From Actinacidiphila acididurans (GTDB taxonomy: Bacteria > Actinomycetota > Actinomycetes > Streptomycetales > Streptomycetaceae), in NCBI RefSeq assembly GCF_016918855.1, contig NZ_JADKYB010000001.1, positions 558,001 to 622,000 of the forward strand: a DNA stretch of 64,000 nucleotides, in the 5' to 3' direction. The notes below the pieces were generated by a model, which did no database searches, was not told the origin of the DNA, and worked only from the letters and a program-made list of their open reading frames with translations. Made by a program: the position numbers and the translations under genes. This document shows positions 53,171 to 62,545 of the stretch, one piece after another (positions within the stretch are counted from its first letter, which is position 1; each line of letters begins with the position of its first letter).

Positions 53171-54387
53171 ACGCCCACCCCGTGGTGACCGGGCTCGGCG
53201 TGGTCGCGCCCAACGGCCTGGGCCTGGAGGAGTACTGGGCGGCGACGCTCGAAGGCCGCAGCGCCATCGGACGCATCACCCGCTTCGACCCGTCCGACTA
53301 CCCGTCGCGGCTCGCCGGTGAGATCGGGGCGTTCAGCGCGCGGGAGCACCTGCCCAGCAGGCTGCTGCCGCAGACGGACCGGATGACCCAACTGGCCCTG
53401 GTCAGTGCCGACTGGTCCCTGCAGGACGCCGGGATCGATCCCGGCGAACTGCCCGACTATGCCGCGGGGGTGATCACGGCCGGCCACTCCGGCGGCTTCG
53501 AGTTCGGCCAGAACGAGCTGAAGGCGCTGTGGAGCAAGGGCGGCCGATACGTCTCCGCCTACCAGTCCTTCGCCTGGTTCTACGCCGTCAACAGCGGGCA
53601 GATCTCGATCCGCCACGGTCTGCGGGGCCCCAGCAGCGTGGTCATCAGTGACCAGGCCGGCGGTCTCGACGCACTCGCCCAGGCCCGGCGCCAGGTCCGC
53701 AAGGGGACGTCGCTCGTGGTGGCCGGTGCGGTCGACGCGTCGATCTGCTCATGGGGATGGGTCGCCCAGTTGGCGAGCGGCCGACTGGCCACCGGGGACG
53801 ACGTGGAGCGGGCCTATCTGCCCTTCGACTCCGATGCCCGCGGCCATGTGCCGGGCGAAGGAGGTGCGTTGCTGGTGGTCGAGGACGCGGAGCACGCACG
53901 TGCGCGCGGCGCGGGGAAGGTCTACGGCCAACTCGCGGGACACGCCGCCACCATGGATCCCCGGCCGGGCAGCGGACGGGCGCCGGGCATCGAGCGCGCG
54001 ATCGAAGGGGCACTGCGGGACGCCGGGGTCTCACCCGCCGAGGTGGACGTGGTCTTCGCGGACGCCGCCGCCATCCCCGAACTCGACCGTGCCGAGGCCG
54101 AGGCCATCACCAAGACGTTCGGGCCGCACGCAGTCCCGGTGACAGCGCCCAAGACCATGACCGGGCGGCTGTACTCGGGCGCCGCGCCCCTGGACGTCGC
54201 CGCCGCCCTGCTCAGCATCCGCGACGGTGTCATTCCGCCGACCATCGGTACCTCCCGCGCCGACCGGTACGACATCGACCTGGTGGTCGGCACCCCCCGC
54301 CCCGCGCCGGTGCGTACCGCCCTGGTGCTGGCCCGCGGCCACGGCGGATTCAACTCGGCGCTGGTCGTACGCGCCGTCGGCCGCTGA
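53167..54387 (+). CDS. Type II PKS chain length factor (KS-beta)
   Basis: A 406-aa KS-like protein in which the active-site Cys is Gln163 ([13 protein letters not shown]), the mark of chain length factors that form malonyl decarboxylation and polyketide tunnel surfaces. It overlaps KS-alpha by four bases and must pair with it. Chain length cannot be read with certainty by eye. The surrounding KR, cyclase and oxygenase types suggest a decaketide. Confidence 0.97.
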   Translation: MNAHPVVTGLGVVAPNGLGLEEYWAATLEGRSAIGRITRFDPSDYPSRLAGEIGAFSAREHLPSRLLPQTDRMTQLALVSADWSLQDAGIDPGELPDYAAGVITAGHSGGFEFGQNELKALWSKGGRYVSAYQSFAWFYAVNSGQISIRHGLRGPSSVVISDQAGGLDALAQARRQVRKGTSLVVAGAVDASICSWGWVAQLASGRLATGDDVERAYLPFDSDARGHVPGEGGALLVVEDAEHARARGAGKVYGQLAGHAATMDPRPGSGRAPGIERAIEGALRDAGVSPAEVDVVFADAAAIPELDRAEAEAITKTFGPHAVPVTAPKTMTGRLYSGAAPLDVAAALLSIRDGVIPPTIGTSRADRYDIDLVVGTPRPAPVRTALVLARGHGGFNSALVVRAVGR

Positions 54388-54467
54388 GCCGGCGGACCTC
54401 TCCTCCCCGCGGGGATCCCCGGGGCCTGTCCGGGACAACCACCCACCCACGCATGAAAGGCCAGGAC

Positions 54468-54740
54468 ATGTCCGCCACAAGCCTGTTCACCCTCGACGAC
54501 CTGCGACGCATTTTGCTGGAGGCGGCCGGTGCCGAAGAGGGAGTCGACCTGAGCGGGGACATCATCGACACCGATTTCACGGCGCTCGGCTACGAATCCC
54601 TCGCGCTGCTGGAGACCGGCGGCCGGATAGAGCGCGAATACGGCATCGCGCTGGACGACTCCGCCCTGACCGACGCGGTCACCCCCCGAAGCCTCATCGA
54701 GATCGTCAACGCGCAGCTCTCCGCTGCTCCGAGCGCCTGA
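54468..54740 (+). CDS. Type II PKS acyl carrier protein
   Basis: A 90-aa ACP. The phosphopantetheine attachment Ser44 lies in ALGYESLALLETGGRIE, where the common form is GYDSLALLE. LFTLDDLRRILLEAAG is helix 1. AAAGG lies 7 bases before the ATG at 54468; an ATG at 54453 is also in frame. It follows the CLF gene after 80 bases and precedes the ketoreductase by 10. Confidence 0.95.
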   Translation: MSATSLFTLDDLRRILLEAAGAEEGVDLSGDIIDTDFTALGYESLALLETGGRIEREYGIALDDSALTDAVTPRSLIEIVNAQLSAAPSA

Positions 54741-54750
54741 GGAGAAGACC

Positions 54751-55536
54751 ATGGCAGAGAGCACCGGACGGGTCGCCCTCGTGACGGGTGCGACCAGCGG
54801 GATAGGGCTGGCCGTCGCCCGGCAGCTGGCCGGCGGAGGCCACCGGGTGTTCATCGGCGCCCGCAACGCCGAGAACGTCGCGGCGACCGTGAAGGAACTG
54901 CGCGCCGAGGGCCTGGACGTGGCCGGCGCAGCCGTCGACGTCCGCAGTGACGAGGGCGTCGGCGCGTTCGTCCGGGCGGCCGTCGACCGCTTCGGCACCA
55001 TCGACGTACTCGTCAACAACGCGGGGCGCAGCGGCGGGGGAGTGACCGCCGACCTCACCGACGAGCTGTGGTACGACGTGATCGAGACCAACCTGAACAG
55101 CGTCTTCCGGGTGACCCGGGAGGTGCTGAACGGCGGGGGGCTGCGGCTGAAGAGCCGCGGCCGGATCATCAACATCGCCTCCACCGCCGGCAAGCAGGGC
55201 GTGGTGCTGGGCGCCCCGTACTCCGCCTCGAAGCACGGCGTGGTCGGCTTCACCAAGGCCCTGGGCAACGAACTGGCCCCCACCGGCATCACCGTCAACG
55301 CCGTCTGCCCCGGTTACGTGGAGACGCCGATGGCGCAGCGGGTGCGCCAGGGGTACGCGGCGGCGTACGAGACCACCGAGGACGCGATCCGGGAGAAGTT
55401 CGAGGCCAAGATCCCGCTGGGCCGCTACTCCTCGCCCGAGGAAGTCGCCGGCCTGGTCGGCTATCTCGCCTCCGACACCGCCGCCTCCATCACCTCCCAG
55501 GCGCTCAACGTCTGCGGCGGCCTCGGGAACTTCTGA
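54751..55536 (+). CDS. Polyketide C9 ketoreductase (ActIII type)
   Basis: A 261-aa SDR of exactly ActIII length, ending NVCGGLGNF. The tetrad aligns by number with ActIII: Asn114, Ser144, Tyr157 and Lys161; the NADPH motif is TGATSGIG. At the ActIII PGG motif (94-96) it reads Ser-Gly-Gly (GRSGGGVT). It reduces the C9 carbonyl of the nascent chain and fixes first-ring folding. It lies 10 bases after the ACP. Confidence 0.95.
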   Translation: MAESTGRVALVTGATSGIGLAVARQLAGGGHRVFIGARNAENVAATVKELRAEGLDVAGAAVDVRSDEGVGAFVRAAVDRFGTIDVLVNNAGRSGGGVTADLTDELWYDVIETNLNSVFRVTREVLNGGGLRLKSRGRIINIASTAGKQGVVLGAPYSASKHGVVGFTKALGNELAPTGITVNAVCPGYVETPMAQRVRQGYAAAYETTEDAIREKFEAKIPLGRYSSPEEVAGLVGYLASDTAASITSQALNVCGGLGNF

Positions 55537-55578
55537 CCACCTCCCGACGCCCTTCCACCACCGATCGGAGCTGTGACC

Positions 55579-56517
55579 ATGACGACCCGCGAGGTCGAAC
55601 ACGAGATCACTGTGCAGGCGGACGCCACCGACGTCTACCGGTTGCTCGCCGAAGTCGAGAACTGGCCCCGGCTCTTCCCTCCGTCCGTCTACGTCGACTA
55701 CCTCGAACGCGACGGGAACGAGGAACGCATCCGGATCTGGGCCACCGCCAACGGAGAGGCCAAGAACTGGAGTTCGCGGCGGACCCTGGACCCCGACGCG
55801 CTGCGCATCCGGTTCTGGCAGGAGGTCTCGGCGCCGCCGGTCGCCGAGATGACCGGCACCTGGATCATCGAACGCCTCGGCGATCGCCGGTCGCGGGTGC
55901 GCCTGCTCCACTCCTACCGCGCGGTCGGCGACGACCCCGAGGGCCTGCGCTGGATCGACGAGGCCGTGGACCGCAACAGCCGGGCGGAGCTGCCCGGCCT
56001 GAAGGCCAACCTGGAGCTGTCGGTCCAGGACGCCGAGCTCAGCCTGTCCTTCGAGGACAGCGTCCGGGTGAACGGCGCGGCCAAGGACGTGTACGACTTC
56101 GTCAACGACGCCCACCTGTGGACGGAGCGGCTGCCGCACGTCACCACGGTCGAGTTGGCCGAGGACACCCCGGGGCTGCAGACCCTGCGGATGGACACCC
56201 TGGCCAAGGACGGTTCGACCCACACCACGGAGTCGGTCCGGGTCTGCTTCCCGCACCGCAAGATCGCCTACAAGCAGACCACGCTGCCGTTGCTGCTGAA
56301 CCTGCACACCGGCTACTGGACGTTCGAGGAGGGCCCCGACGGCGTCACCACCGCCACCTCCCAGCACACCGTCGTACTCAACCCCGGGAACATCCACCGG
56401 GTGCTCGGCCCGGAAGCGGGCATTGCGGAGGCGCGCCGGTTCATCCGGGAGGCCCTCGGCACGAACAGCCGCGCCACACTGCACCACGCCCAGCAGTACG
56501 CGGAAGCGCGGCGCTGA
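55579..56517 (+). CDS. Didomain polyketide aromatase/cyclase
   Basis: A 312-aa protein of two START-like halves: residues 1-150 (EHEITVQADATDVYRLLAEV, ENWPRLFPPSVYVDYLERDG) and 155-312 (LSFEDSVRVNGAAKDVYDFV, NDAHLWTERLPHVTTVELAE). This didomain ARO/CYC type works after a C9 ketoreductase and aromatises the first ring (UrdL/JadD-like). GGAG lies 8 bases before the ATG at 55579; a GTG six bases earlier is less well spaced. Confidence 0.95.
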   Translation: MTTREVEHEITVQADATDVYRLLAEVENWPRLFPPSVYVDYLERDGNEERIRIWATANGEAKNWSSRRTLDPDALRIRFWQEVSAPPVAEMTGTWIIERLGDRRSRVRLLHSYRAVGDDPEGLRWIDEAVDRNSRAELPGLKANLELSVQDAELSLSFEDSVRVNGAAKDVYDFVNDAHLWTERLPHVTTVELAEDTPGLQTLRMDTLAKDGSTHTTESVRVCFPHRKIAYKQTTLPLLLNLHTGYWTFEEGPDGVTTATSQHTVVLNPGNIHRVLGPEAGIAEARRFIREALGTNSRATLHHAQQYAEARR

Positions 56518-56519
56518 GC

Positions 56520-57767
56520 ATGGCACACGGTCCGGACACCGATGTCGTCGTGGTCGGAGCCGGCCCCGTCGGGCTGCTGCTCGCCGGAGAACTGCGCCTG
56601 GCCGGAGTGCGGGTGACCGTGCTGGAGCAGCTCACCGAACCGACCACCGAGTCCCGTGCCTCCACCCTGCACACCCGCACGATGGAGATCCTCGCCGAAC
56701 GCGGAGTGCTGGAGCGTCTGGGCACCCTGCCCAGCGGTGGCCCGGGCCATTTCGGCGGCATGCCGCTGGACCTGTCGGCGGCGGCCCCCGGCCACCGTTA
56801 CGCGGGCCAGTGGAAGTGTCCGCAAGCCCGCCTGGAGGCCGTGCTGTACGACTGGGCGACGGAACTGGGTGCGCAGGTGCGCCGGGGCCACGTGGTGACG
56901 GGCCTGCGCTCCCGCGCGGACCGCGTCGAGGTCGGCTTCATCGAGCTCGGCTCGAAGCCGTCCGTCCTGACCGCCTCCTACCTGGTCGGCTGCGACGGCG
57001 AGCGAAGCACCGTACGGCAACTGGCCGGGTTCGAGGTGGACGGCGAGGAAGCCACGCTGGAGATGCTCCGGGCCGACCTCGCGGGAATCGACGTGCCGAA
57101 CCGGCGCTTCGAACGGCATCCGCAGGGGCTGGCCACGGCCTTTCGCTGGCCCGACGGCACCACCCGGGTCATGGTCCACGTCCACGGCAGCCGGCCCGGG
57201 CGGCGTACCGGCGCACCCGACTTGGCGGAGGTGGTGGCGGCCTGGGCCCGGGTGACCGGTGAGGACATCAGCGCCGGCACCCCGGTCTGGCTCGACGCCT
57301 TCGACAACACCGGACTGCAGGCAACCCGGTACGTGAAGGACCGGGTCCTGCTCGCGGGCGACGCGGCCCACGTGCAGATGCCGGTCGGCGGGCAGGCGCT
57401 CAACCTCGGGCTGCAGGACGCCGCCGACCTCGGCCGCAAACTCGCCGAACAAGTGGCCGGGGCCACCGGCAGCTCCGCCGGCGCCGGCGCGGGCGGCGCC
57501 GGACCGCTCGACAGCTACCACGACACCCGCCACCGGATCGGCGCCGCCACGCTGACCAATATCCAGGCCCAGGCCCGGCTGCTGCTCGGCGGCCCGGAGG
57601 TGGACGGACTGCGCTCGGTCTTCGGCGAGCTGCTGGAGATCGGGTCGGCCCGCAGCCACCTGGCACGCGCGATCAGCGGACTCGGGCCGTCCGAGCCGGG
57701 CCCCCCGCACCACGGAACCCGGCGGAATCCGCCCGCACCCGACGTCACCTCAGGAGAGGCACCATGA
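56520..57767 (+). CDS. FAD-dependent polyketide oxygenase, short (PgaM/UrdM oxygenase-like)
   Basis: A 415-aa hydroxylase with VVVVGAGPVGLLLAGELRLA, VGCDGERSTVRQLAGFEVDG and VLLAGDAAHVQMPVGGQALN. It lacks the C-terminal thioredoxin-like domain of the first oxygenase; the sequence after residue 385 is a Pro/Gly tail. It overlaps the next SDR by four bases (ATGA). In PgaM/UrdM-type proteins an oxygenase lacking that domain is fused to such an SDR, so this looks like the separated oxygenase half (C12b or second hydroxylation). Two bases separate it from the cyclase stop. Confidence 0.88.
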   Translation: MAHGPDTDVVVVGAGPVGLLLAGELRLAGVRVTVLEQLTEPTTESRASTLHTRTMEILAERGVLERLGTLPSGGPGHFGGMPLDLSAAAPGHRYAGQWKCPQARLEAVLYDWATELGAQVRRGHVVTGLRSRADRVEVGFIELGSKPSVLTASYLVGCDGERSTVRQLAGFEVDGEEATLEMLRADLAGIDVPNRRFERHPQGLATAFRWPDGTTRVMVHVHGSRPGRRTGAPDLAEVVAAWARVTGEDISAGTPVWLDAFDNTGLQATRYVKDRVLLAGDAAHVQMPVGGQALNLGLQDAADLGRKLAEQVAGATGSSAGAGAGGAGPLDSYHDTRHRIGAATLTNIQAQARLLLGGPEVDGLRSVFGELLEIGSARSHLARAISGLGPSEPGPPHHGTRRNPPAPDVTSGEAP

Positions 57768-58531
57768 GCAGGCTCACCGGCAAAACAGCACTCGTCACCG
57801 GCTCCAGCCGCGGCATCGGCCGCGCCACCGCGGTGCGGCTGGCCAGGGAAGGCGCCCTGGTCGCCGTGCACTACGCCGCCAACGAGGCGGCGGCCCGGGA
57901 GACCGTCGAGCTGATCGAGAAGGACGGCGGCCACGGCTTCACCGTCCACGCCGAGCTGGGCGTCCCCGGCGACGTGCACGAACTCTTCCTCGGCCTGGAC
58001 AAGGGCCTCAAGGAGCGGACCGGGGACACGACCCTCGACGTCCTGGTGAACAACGCGGGGGTGACCAGCGCGACCGGCATCCTCCCCGAGGACCTCACCC
58101 CGGAGCAGTTCGACACCTTCTTCGCGGTGAACGCCAAGGCACCGTACTTCATCGTGCAGCGTGCGCTCGCGCAGATCCCCGAGGGCGGGCGCATCATCAA
58201 CATCTCGTCGGGACTGACCCGGGTCGCCAACCCCGACCAGGTCGCGTACGCGATGACCAAGGGCGCGATCGAGCAGCTCACCCTGCACCTGGCCCGGTCC
58301 CTGGCCCCGCGCGGCATCACCATCAACAGCGTCGCGCCCGGGATCACCGACAACGGCAGCGCGGTCTTCGGCATACCCGAGGCGGTGGAGCAGATGGCGC
58401 AGCTCTCGGCCTTCAAGCGGGTGGGCACCGCGGGAGACGTCGCGGACGTGATCACCTTCCTGGCCACCGACGAGGCCCGGTGGATCACCGGTGCCTTCAT
58501 CGACGCCACTGGCGGCACCCTGCTCGGCTGA
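57764..58531 (+). CDS. SDR ketoreductase (LanV / PgaM-reductase-like)
   Basis: A 255-aa SDR: TGSSRGIGRATAVRLAREGA, VLVNNAGVTSATGIL, Ser in NISSGLTRVANPDQ and Tyr-Lys in YAMTKGAIEQ, ending GGTLLG. In angucycline clusters the SDR at this position reduces C6 and/or dehydrates at C2-C3 (LanV, CabV, UrdM reductase half). Translation is coupled to the preceding oxygenase by the ATGA overlap. The role is inferred from order and family. Confidence 0.88.
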   Translation: MSRLTGKTALVTGSSRGIGRATAVRLAREGALVAVHYAANEAAARETVELIEKDGGHGFTVHAELGVPGDVHELFLGLDKGLKERTGDTTLDVLVNNAGVTSATGILPEDLTPEQFDTFFAVNAKAPYFIVQRALAQIPEGGRIINISSGLTRVANPDQVAYAMTKGAIEQLTLHLARSLAPRGITINSVAPGITDNGSAVFGIPEAVEQMAQLSAFKRVGTAGDVADVITFLATDEARWITGAFIDATGGTLLG

Positions 58532-58576
58532 TCCGCCGCAGGGCCACAACCGAATCGGACCGCACTGGAGGTGGGC

Positions 58577-60148
58577 ATGCCGACGACAGAGGTCTCCGGC
58601 GGCATCTCGGAACGCATGGCACAACTCGGCGCGCTGAAGGAGCTGGTGCATCGGGGCCCGGACCCGCTGGCGACCGGACGACAGCACGCACGCGGCAAGC
58701 TCACCGTCCGGGAGCGGCTCGAACTCCTGCTGGACAAGGGGAGTTTCACCGAGGTCGAGGGCCTGCGGCGGCACCGGGCGACCGGCTTCGGCCTGGAAGC
58801 GAAGAAGCCGCACACCGACGGTGTGGTGACGGGCTGGGGCACGGTGGAGGGCCGTACCGTCTTCGTGTACGCCCATGACTTCCGGATCTTCGGCGGTGCG
58901 CTGGGCGAGGCGCACGCGCAGAAGATCCACAAGATCATGGACATGGCCATCGCGGCCGGGGCTCCACTGGTCTCCCTCAACGACGGCGCGGGCGCGCGGA
59001 TCCAGGAGGGCGTGCAGGCGCTGGCCGGCTACGGCGGGATCTTCCGGCGCAACACCAGTGCCTCCGGCGTCATCCCGCAGATCAGCGTGATGCTCGGTCC
59101 GTGCGCCGGCGGGGCCGCCTACAGCCCGGCGCTCACCGACGTGGTGTTCATGGTGCGGGAGACCTCGCAGATGTTCATCACCGGCCCGGACGTGGTCCAG
59201 GCGGTCACCGGCGAGGAGATCAGCCAGAACGGGCTGGGCGGCGCGGACGTGCACGCCGGCACCTCCGGTGTCGCGCACTTCGTCTACGACGACGAGGAGA
59301 CCTGCCTGGCCGAAGTCCGCTACCTGCTCTCCCTGCTGCCCGCCAACAACCGTGAACTGCCGCCCCGGACGGTCACCGCCGACCCGCCCGACCGCGAGTC
59401 CGAGGCGCTGCTCGGCCTGGTGCCCCCGGACGGCAACCGGTCCTACGACATCAGGGGCGTGATCGAGGAGATCGTCGACGACGGCGAGTTCCTGGAGGTG
59501 CACGCCGCCTTCGCCCCCAACCTGGTCTGCGCCCTGGCCCGGCTGGAGGGCAGGGTGGTGGGGCTGGTCGCCAACCAGCCCGCGGTCATGGCCGGGGTGC
59601 TGGACATCGACGCCAGCGAGAAGGGCGCCCGGTTCGTCCAGTTCTGCGACTCGTTCAACATTCCCCTGGTCACCCTGGTCGACGTGCCGGGTTTCCTGCC
59701 CGGTGTGGACCAGGAGCACGACGGCATCATCCGGCGCGGCGCCAAGCTGCTCTACGCCTACTGCAACGCCACCGTGCCACGCATCTCACTGATCCTGCGC
59801 AAGGCGTACGGCGGCGCGTACATCGTCATGGACTCCCGCTCGATCGGCGCCGACCTGGCCTTCGCCTGGCCCACCAACGAGATCGCGGTGATGGGCGCGG
59901 AAGGAGCCGCGAACGTGGTGTTCCGGCGCGAGATCGCCGCGGCCGAGGATCCGGCCGCGATGCGCGCCCAGAAGATCGCCGAGTACCGGAAGGAACTCGT
60001 CCATCCGTACTACGCGGCCGAGCGCGGCCTGGTCGACGACGTCGTCGACCCCCGCCGTACCAGGCCCCTGCTCTGCCGCGCCCTGGCCATGCTCGCCGAC
60101 AAGGGCGCCGATCTTCCGCACCGCAAGCACGGCAACCCGCCCCAGTGA
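58577..60148 (+). CDS. Acyl-CoA carboxylase beta (carboxyltransferase) subunit
   Basis: A 523-aa carboxyltransferase: RERLELLLDKGSFTEVEG, SLNDGAGARIQEGVQALAGY, MLGPCAGGAAYSPALTDVVF and LVDVPGFLPGVDQEHDGIIR are the CT-domain signatures of PccB/AccB-type proteins. It carboxylates acetyl- or propionyl-CoA with a biotinylated partner. Aromatic PKS clusters often carry one to raise malonyl-CoA supply. No biotin carboxylase or epsilon subunit is seen in the window. GGAGGT precedes the ATG at 58577. Confidence 0.93.
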   Translation: MPTTEVSGGISERMAQLGALKELVHRGPDPLATGRQHARGKLTVRERLELLLDKGSFTEVEGLRRHRATGFGLEAKKPHTDGVVTGWGTVEGRTVFVYAHDFRIFGGALGEAHAQKIHKIMDMAIAAGAPLVSLNDGAGARIQEGVQALAGYGGIFRRNTSASGVIPQISVMLGPCAGGAAYSPALTDVVFMVRETSQMFITGPDVVQAVTGEEISQNGLGGADVHAGTSGVAHFVYDDEETCLAEVRYLLSLLPANNRELPPRTVTADPPDRESEALLGLVPPDGNRSYDIRGVIEEIVDDGEFLEVHAAFAPNLVCALARLEGRVVGLVANQPAVMAGVLDIDASEKGARFVQFCDSFNIPLVTLVDVPGFLPGVDQEHDGIIRRGAKLLYAYCNATVPRISLILRKAYGGAYIVMDSRSIGADLAFAWPTNEIAVMGAEGAANVVFRREIAAAEDPAAMRAQKIAEYRKELVHPYYAAERGLVDDVVDPRRTRPLLCRALAMLADKGADLPHRKHGNPPQ

Positions 60149-60159
60149 AAAGGATCGCC

Positions 60160-61122
60160 ATGGATGTCGGACTTCTCTTCGACCTGCGCAACCCGCAGCA
60201 ATGGCACCGGCCGTGGGCCGACCACTACGCACAGACCCTGGAATTCTGCGAGGAGGCGGACCGACTCGGTGCCGGGGGCCTGTGGTTCACCGAGCACCAC
60301 CTCTTCGAGGACGGCTACCTGCCGCAGCCGCTGGCCTTCGCCGCCGCCGCGGCCGCGCGCACCCGCCGGGCCAGGATCGGGACCTCGGTGGTGCTTCCCG
60401 CGCTGCACCATCCCGTCGACCTCGCCGAGCAGGCCGCACTCGTGGACCTCATCAGCGGCGGCCGACTCGAACTCGGCCTCGGCGCCGGCTACCGGGTGCC
60501 CGAATACGAGCTGTTCGGAGCGGACTTCACCCGCCGGTTCGCCGGCACCGAGCGGAACATCCGCGAGATCCTGCGCCTGTGGGCGGACCGGTCGGTCTCG
60601 CCCCTGCCGCTCCAGAACCCGCCGCCGGTCTGGGGAGGCTTCTACGGGCCGCGCGGTGCGAAGTTCGCCGGCCGGCTCGGTATCGGCCTGCTGCACATCT
60701 CGCGCCCCATGTTCAAGCACTACCGGCAGGGCCTCGTCGAGGCGGGCCACGACCCGCGGGCGGCGAGGGTCAGCGACCTGGTGCCCCTCATCCTCTCCGA
60801 GGACCCGGAGAAGGCCTGGCACCGGGTGGCGCCGCACCTCGCCCACCAGGTCAACTCCTATCGGCAGGGATCGGTGGAAGGCAAGGGCCGGACCGTACCG
60901 CTGCTCACCGCCGAGGACCTCCGCGACCCGAACGCCCAGGATCCCCGGGGTCTGCTGGACATCGTCACCCCCGAGGACGCGGCCGTACGCATCAAGGAAC
61001 TGACGAAGGATCTGCCGGTCGAGCACCTGATCTTCTGGGCGAGCATCGCCGGCATGCCGGACGACATCGCCGCGGAGAACCTCCGGCTCGTCACCGGGAA
61101 ACTGCCGCCGCTGCTCCGCTGA
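60160..61122 (+). CDS. LLM-class (luciferase-like) flavin monooxygenase
   Basis: A 320-aa TIM-barrel protein of the bacterial luciferase superfamily. TLEFCEEADRLGAGGLWFTE, HHLFEDGYLPQPLAFAAAAA and SGGRLELGLGAGYRVPEYEL are the conserved blocks, and GAGYRVPEYELFGADFTRR is the usual loop after the flavin site. It uses FMNH2 (or F420) delivered by a reductase such as the one encoded at 62542. The ATG at 60160 has AAAAGGAT upstream; a GTG at 60145 is in frame. It begins 11 bases after the carboxylase stop, in the same operon. Confidence 0.88.
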   Translation: MDVGLLFDLRNPQQWHRPWADHYAQTLEFCEEADRLGAGGLWFTEHHLFEDGYLPQPLAFAAAAAARTRRARIGTSVVLPALHHPVDLAEQAALVDLISGGRLELGLGAGYRVPEYELFGADFTRRFAGTERNIREILRLWADRSVSPLPLQNPPPVWGGFYGPRGAKFAGRLGIGLLHISRPMFKHYRQGLVEAGHDPRAARVSDLVPLILSEDPEKAWHRVAPHLAHQVNSYRQGSVEGKGRTVPLLTAEDLRDPNAQDPRGLLDIVTPEDAAVRIKELTKDLPVEHLIFWASIAGMPDDIAAENLRLVTGKLPPLLR

Positions 61123-61234
61123 GCAGGCCCCCGGCCCGCACGCCGACGCTTTCGAAGCCCATCGGCGCGCACCCCTGCCGCACCACGACGCGCCCCGTCC
61201 GACCAGACACCGACACCGACGCTGGCGGCCCACC

Positions 61235-62545
61235 ATGACGGTCTTCTCCCGGTCCGATTCCCCCAGGTCCGATTCTCCCGCCGATTCCCCGGGCGACGCT
61301 CCTGCCGTTCCCCCTGCCGCTTCCCCCGCCACCGAGGACACCGGAGCGGTGGCGGATCCGGCGCCCTGGGACGCGCGGCTGTGGGCCGTGCTGTTCATCC
61401 TCTCGGCCAACATGATCCTCGACGCGATCGAGGTGTCCCTGGTACTCGTCGCCCTGCCGACCATCGGCACATCGCTGGGCCTGAGCCTGTGGACGGTGCA
61501 GTGGCTGATGAGCGGCTTCGCCATCGGCTTCGCCGCCCTGCTCGTTGTCGGACCGAGGCTGAATGCCGGGCTGGGCCGCAAGCGGGTCTACCTCGGCGCG
61601 ATGCTGCTCTTCAGCGCCGCCTCCGTCGTCGGCGGGCTGGCCGGCAGCGCCCCCCTGCTGATCGCCACACGGGTCGTCAAGGGGATGAGCGCGGCCCTCA
61701 CCGCACCCACCGGCCTTGCCATCATCGGCACCACCTTCCCCAGCGGCCCGCAGCAGCGACGGGCGGTCTCCGTCTACTCCCTGTTCGGCGCGGCCGGCTT
61801 CACCCTGGGGCTGCTGCTGTCCGGCGCCCTCCTGGAGGTGAGCTGGCGCTGGACGTTCCTCTTCCCGGCGCCGGTGGCGCTGGTGCTGCTGTTCTGCGGC
61901 CTGCGGCTCATCCCGGCCGACCCGGGCCCCGTTCCCGTCCCGCACATCGCGCCGGGGCTGCTGCGCAACGGCTCGCTGCTGCGCTCAGCCGTGGGCGCGG
62001 CAACGCTCAACGGCACGTACCAAAGCCTGCTGCTCCTGTTCGTCTTCCGGACCCAGCGCCAACTGGGCTGGCCCCCTTGGCAGTCGGCGCTCGCCCTGCT
62101 GCCGGCCTGCGTGCCGCTGGCCGTGACCGTGCCCTTCGCCGGTTCCATGACGGCGCGCTGGGGCACCAGCCGGCTGATCGCCTGCGGCGCGGCCGCCCCT
62201 GTGGTGGGCTGCGGGCTCTACCTGTGGCGCCCCACGACCGCGACGTACTCCACCGCGATGCTGCCGACCCTGCTCCTGGTCGGCGCGGCCTTCGTGCTCT
62301 CCTTCGCCGCCCTGAACATCCAGGCGACCGTGGCCCTGCCGACCGCGGACCGAGCAGCGGCCGTCCCGCTCTACCAGACGGCCGTCCAGCTCGGCGCCGT
62401 GCTGATGCTCCCGGTCACCGCCCTGCTGCTCAGCGCCTGCCACGGCTACCGCCCGGCGCTGTCGTTCATCACAGCCGTCGCCGCGGTCGGCCTGCTGACC
62501 GCGCTTCACGGACTTCGGATCTCTCACAGACAGGTCGCACCATGA
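61235..62545 (+). CDS. MFS transporter (drug-export type)
   Basis: A 436-aa protein with about 12 hydrophobic segments after a 45-residue Ser/Pro/Asp-rich tail. ILDAIEVSLVLVALPTIGTS and LWTVQWLMSGFAIGFAALLV are the first two helices of DHA2-like drug exporters (D-x-T/S-x-V-x-x-ALP). Position inside the cluster suggests export of the polyketide and self-protection. It overlaps the FMN reductase gene by four bases. Confidence 0.87.
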   Translation: MTVFSRSDSPRSDSPADSPGDAPAVPPAASPATEDTGAVADPAPWDARLWAVLFILSANMILDAIEVSLVLVALPTIGTSLGLSLWTVQWLMSGFAIGFAALLVVGPRLNAGLGRKRVYLGAMLLFSAASVVGGLAGSAPLLIATRVVKGMSAALTAPTGLAIIGTTFPSGPQQRRAVSVYSLFGAAGFTLGLLLSGALLEVSWRWTFLFPAPVALVLLFCGLRLIPADPGPVPVPHIAPGLLRNGSLLRSAVGAATLNGTYQSLLLLFVFRTQRQLGWPPWQSALALLPACVPLAVTVPFAGSMTARWGTSRLIACGAAAPVVGCGLYLWRPTTATYSTAMLPTLLLVGAAFVLSFAALNIQATVALPTADRAAAVPLYQTAVQLGAVLMLPVTALLLSACHGYRPALSFITAVAAVGLLTALHGLRISHRQVAP

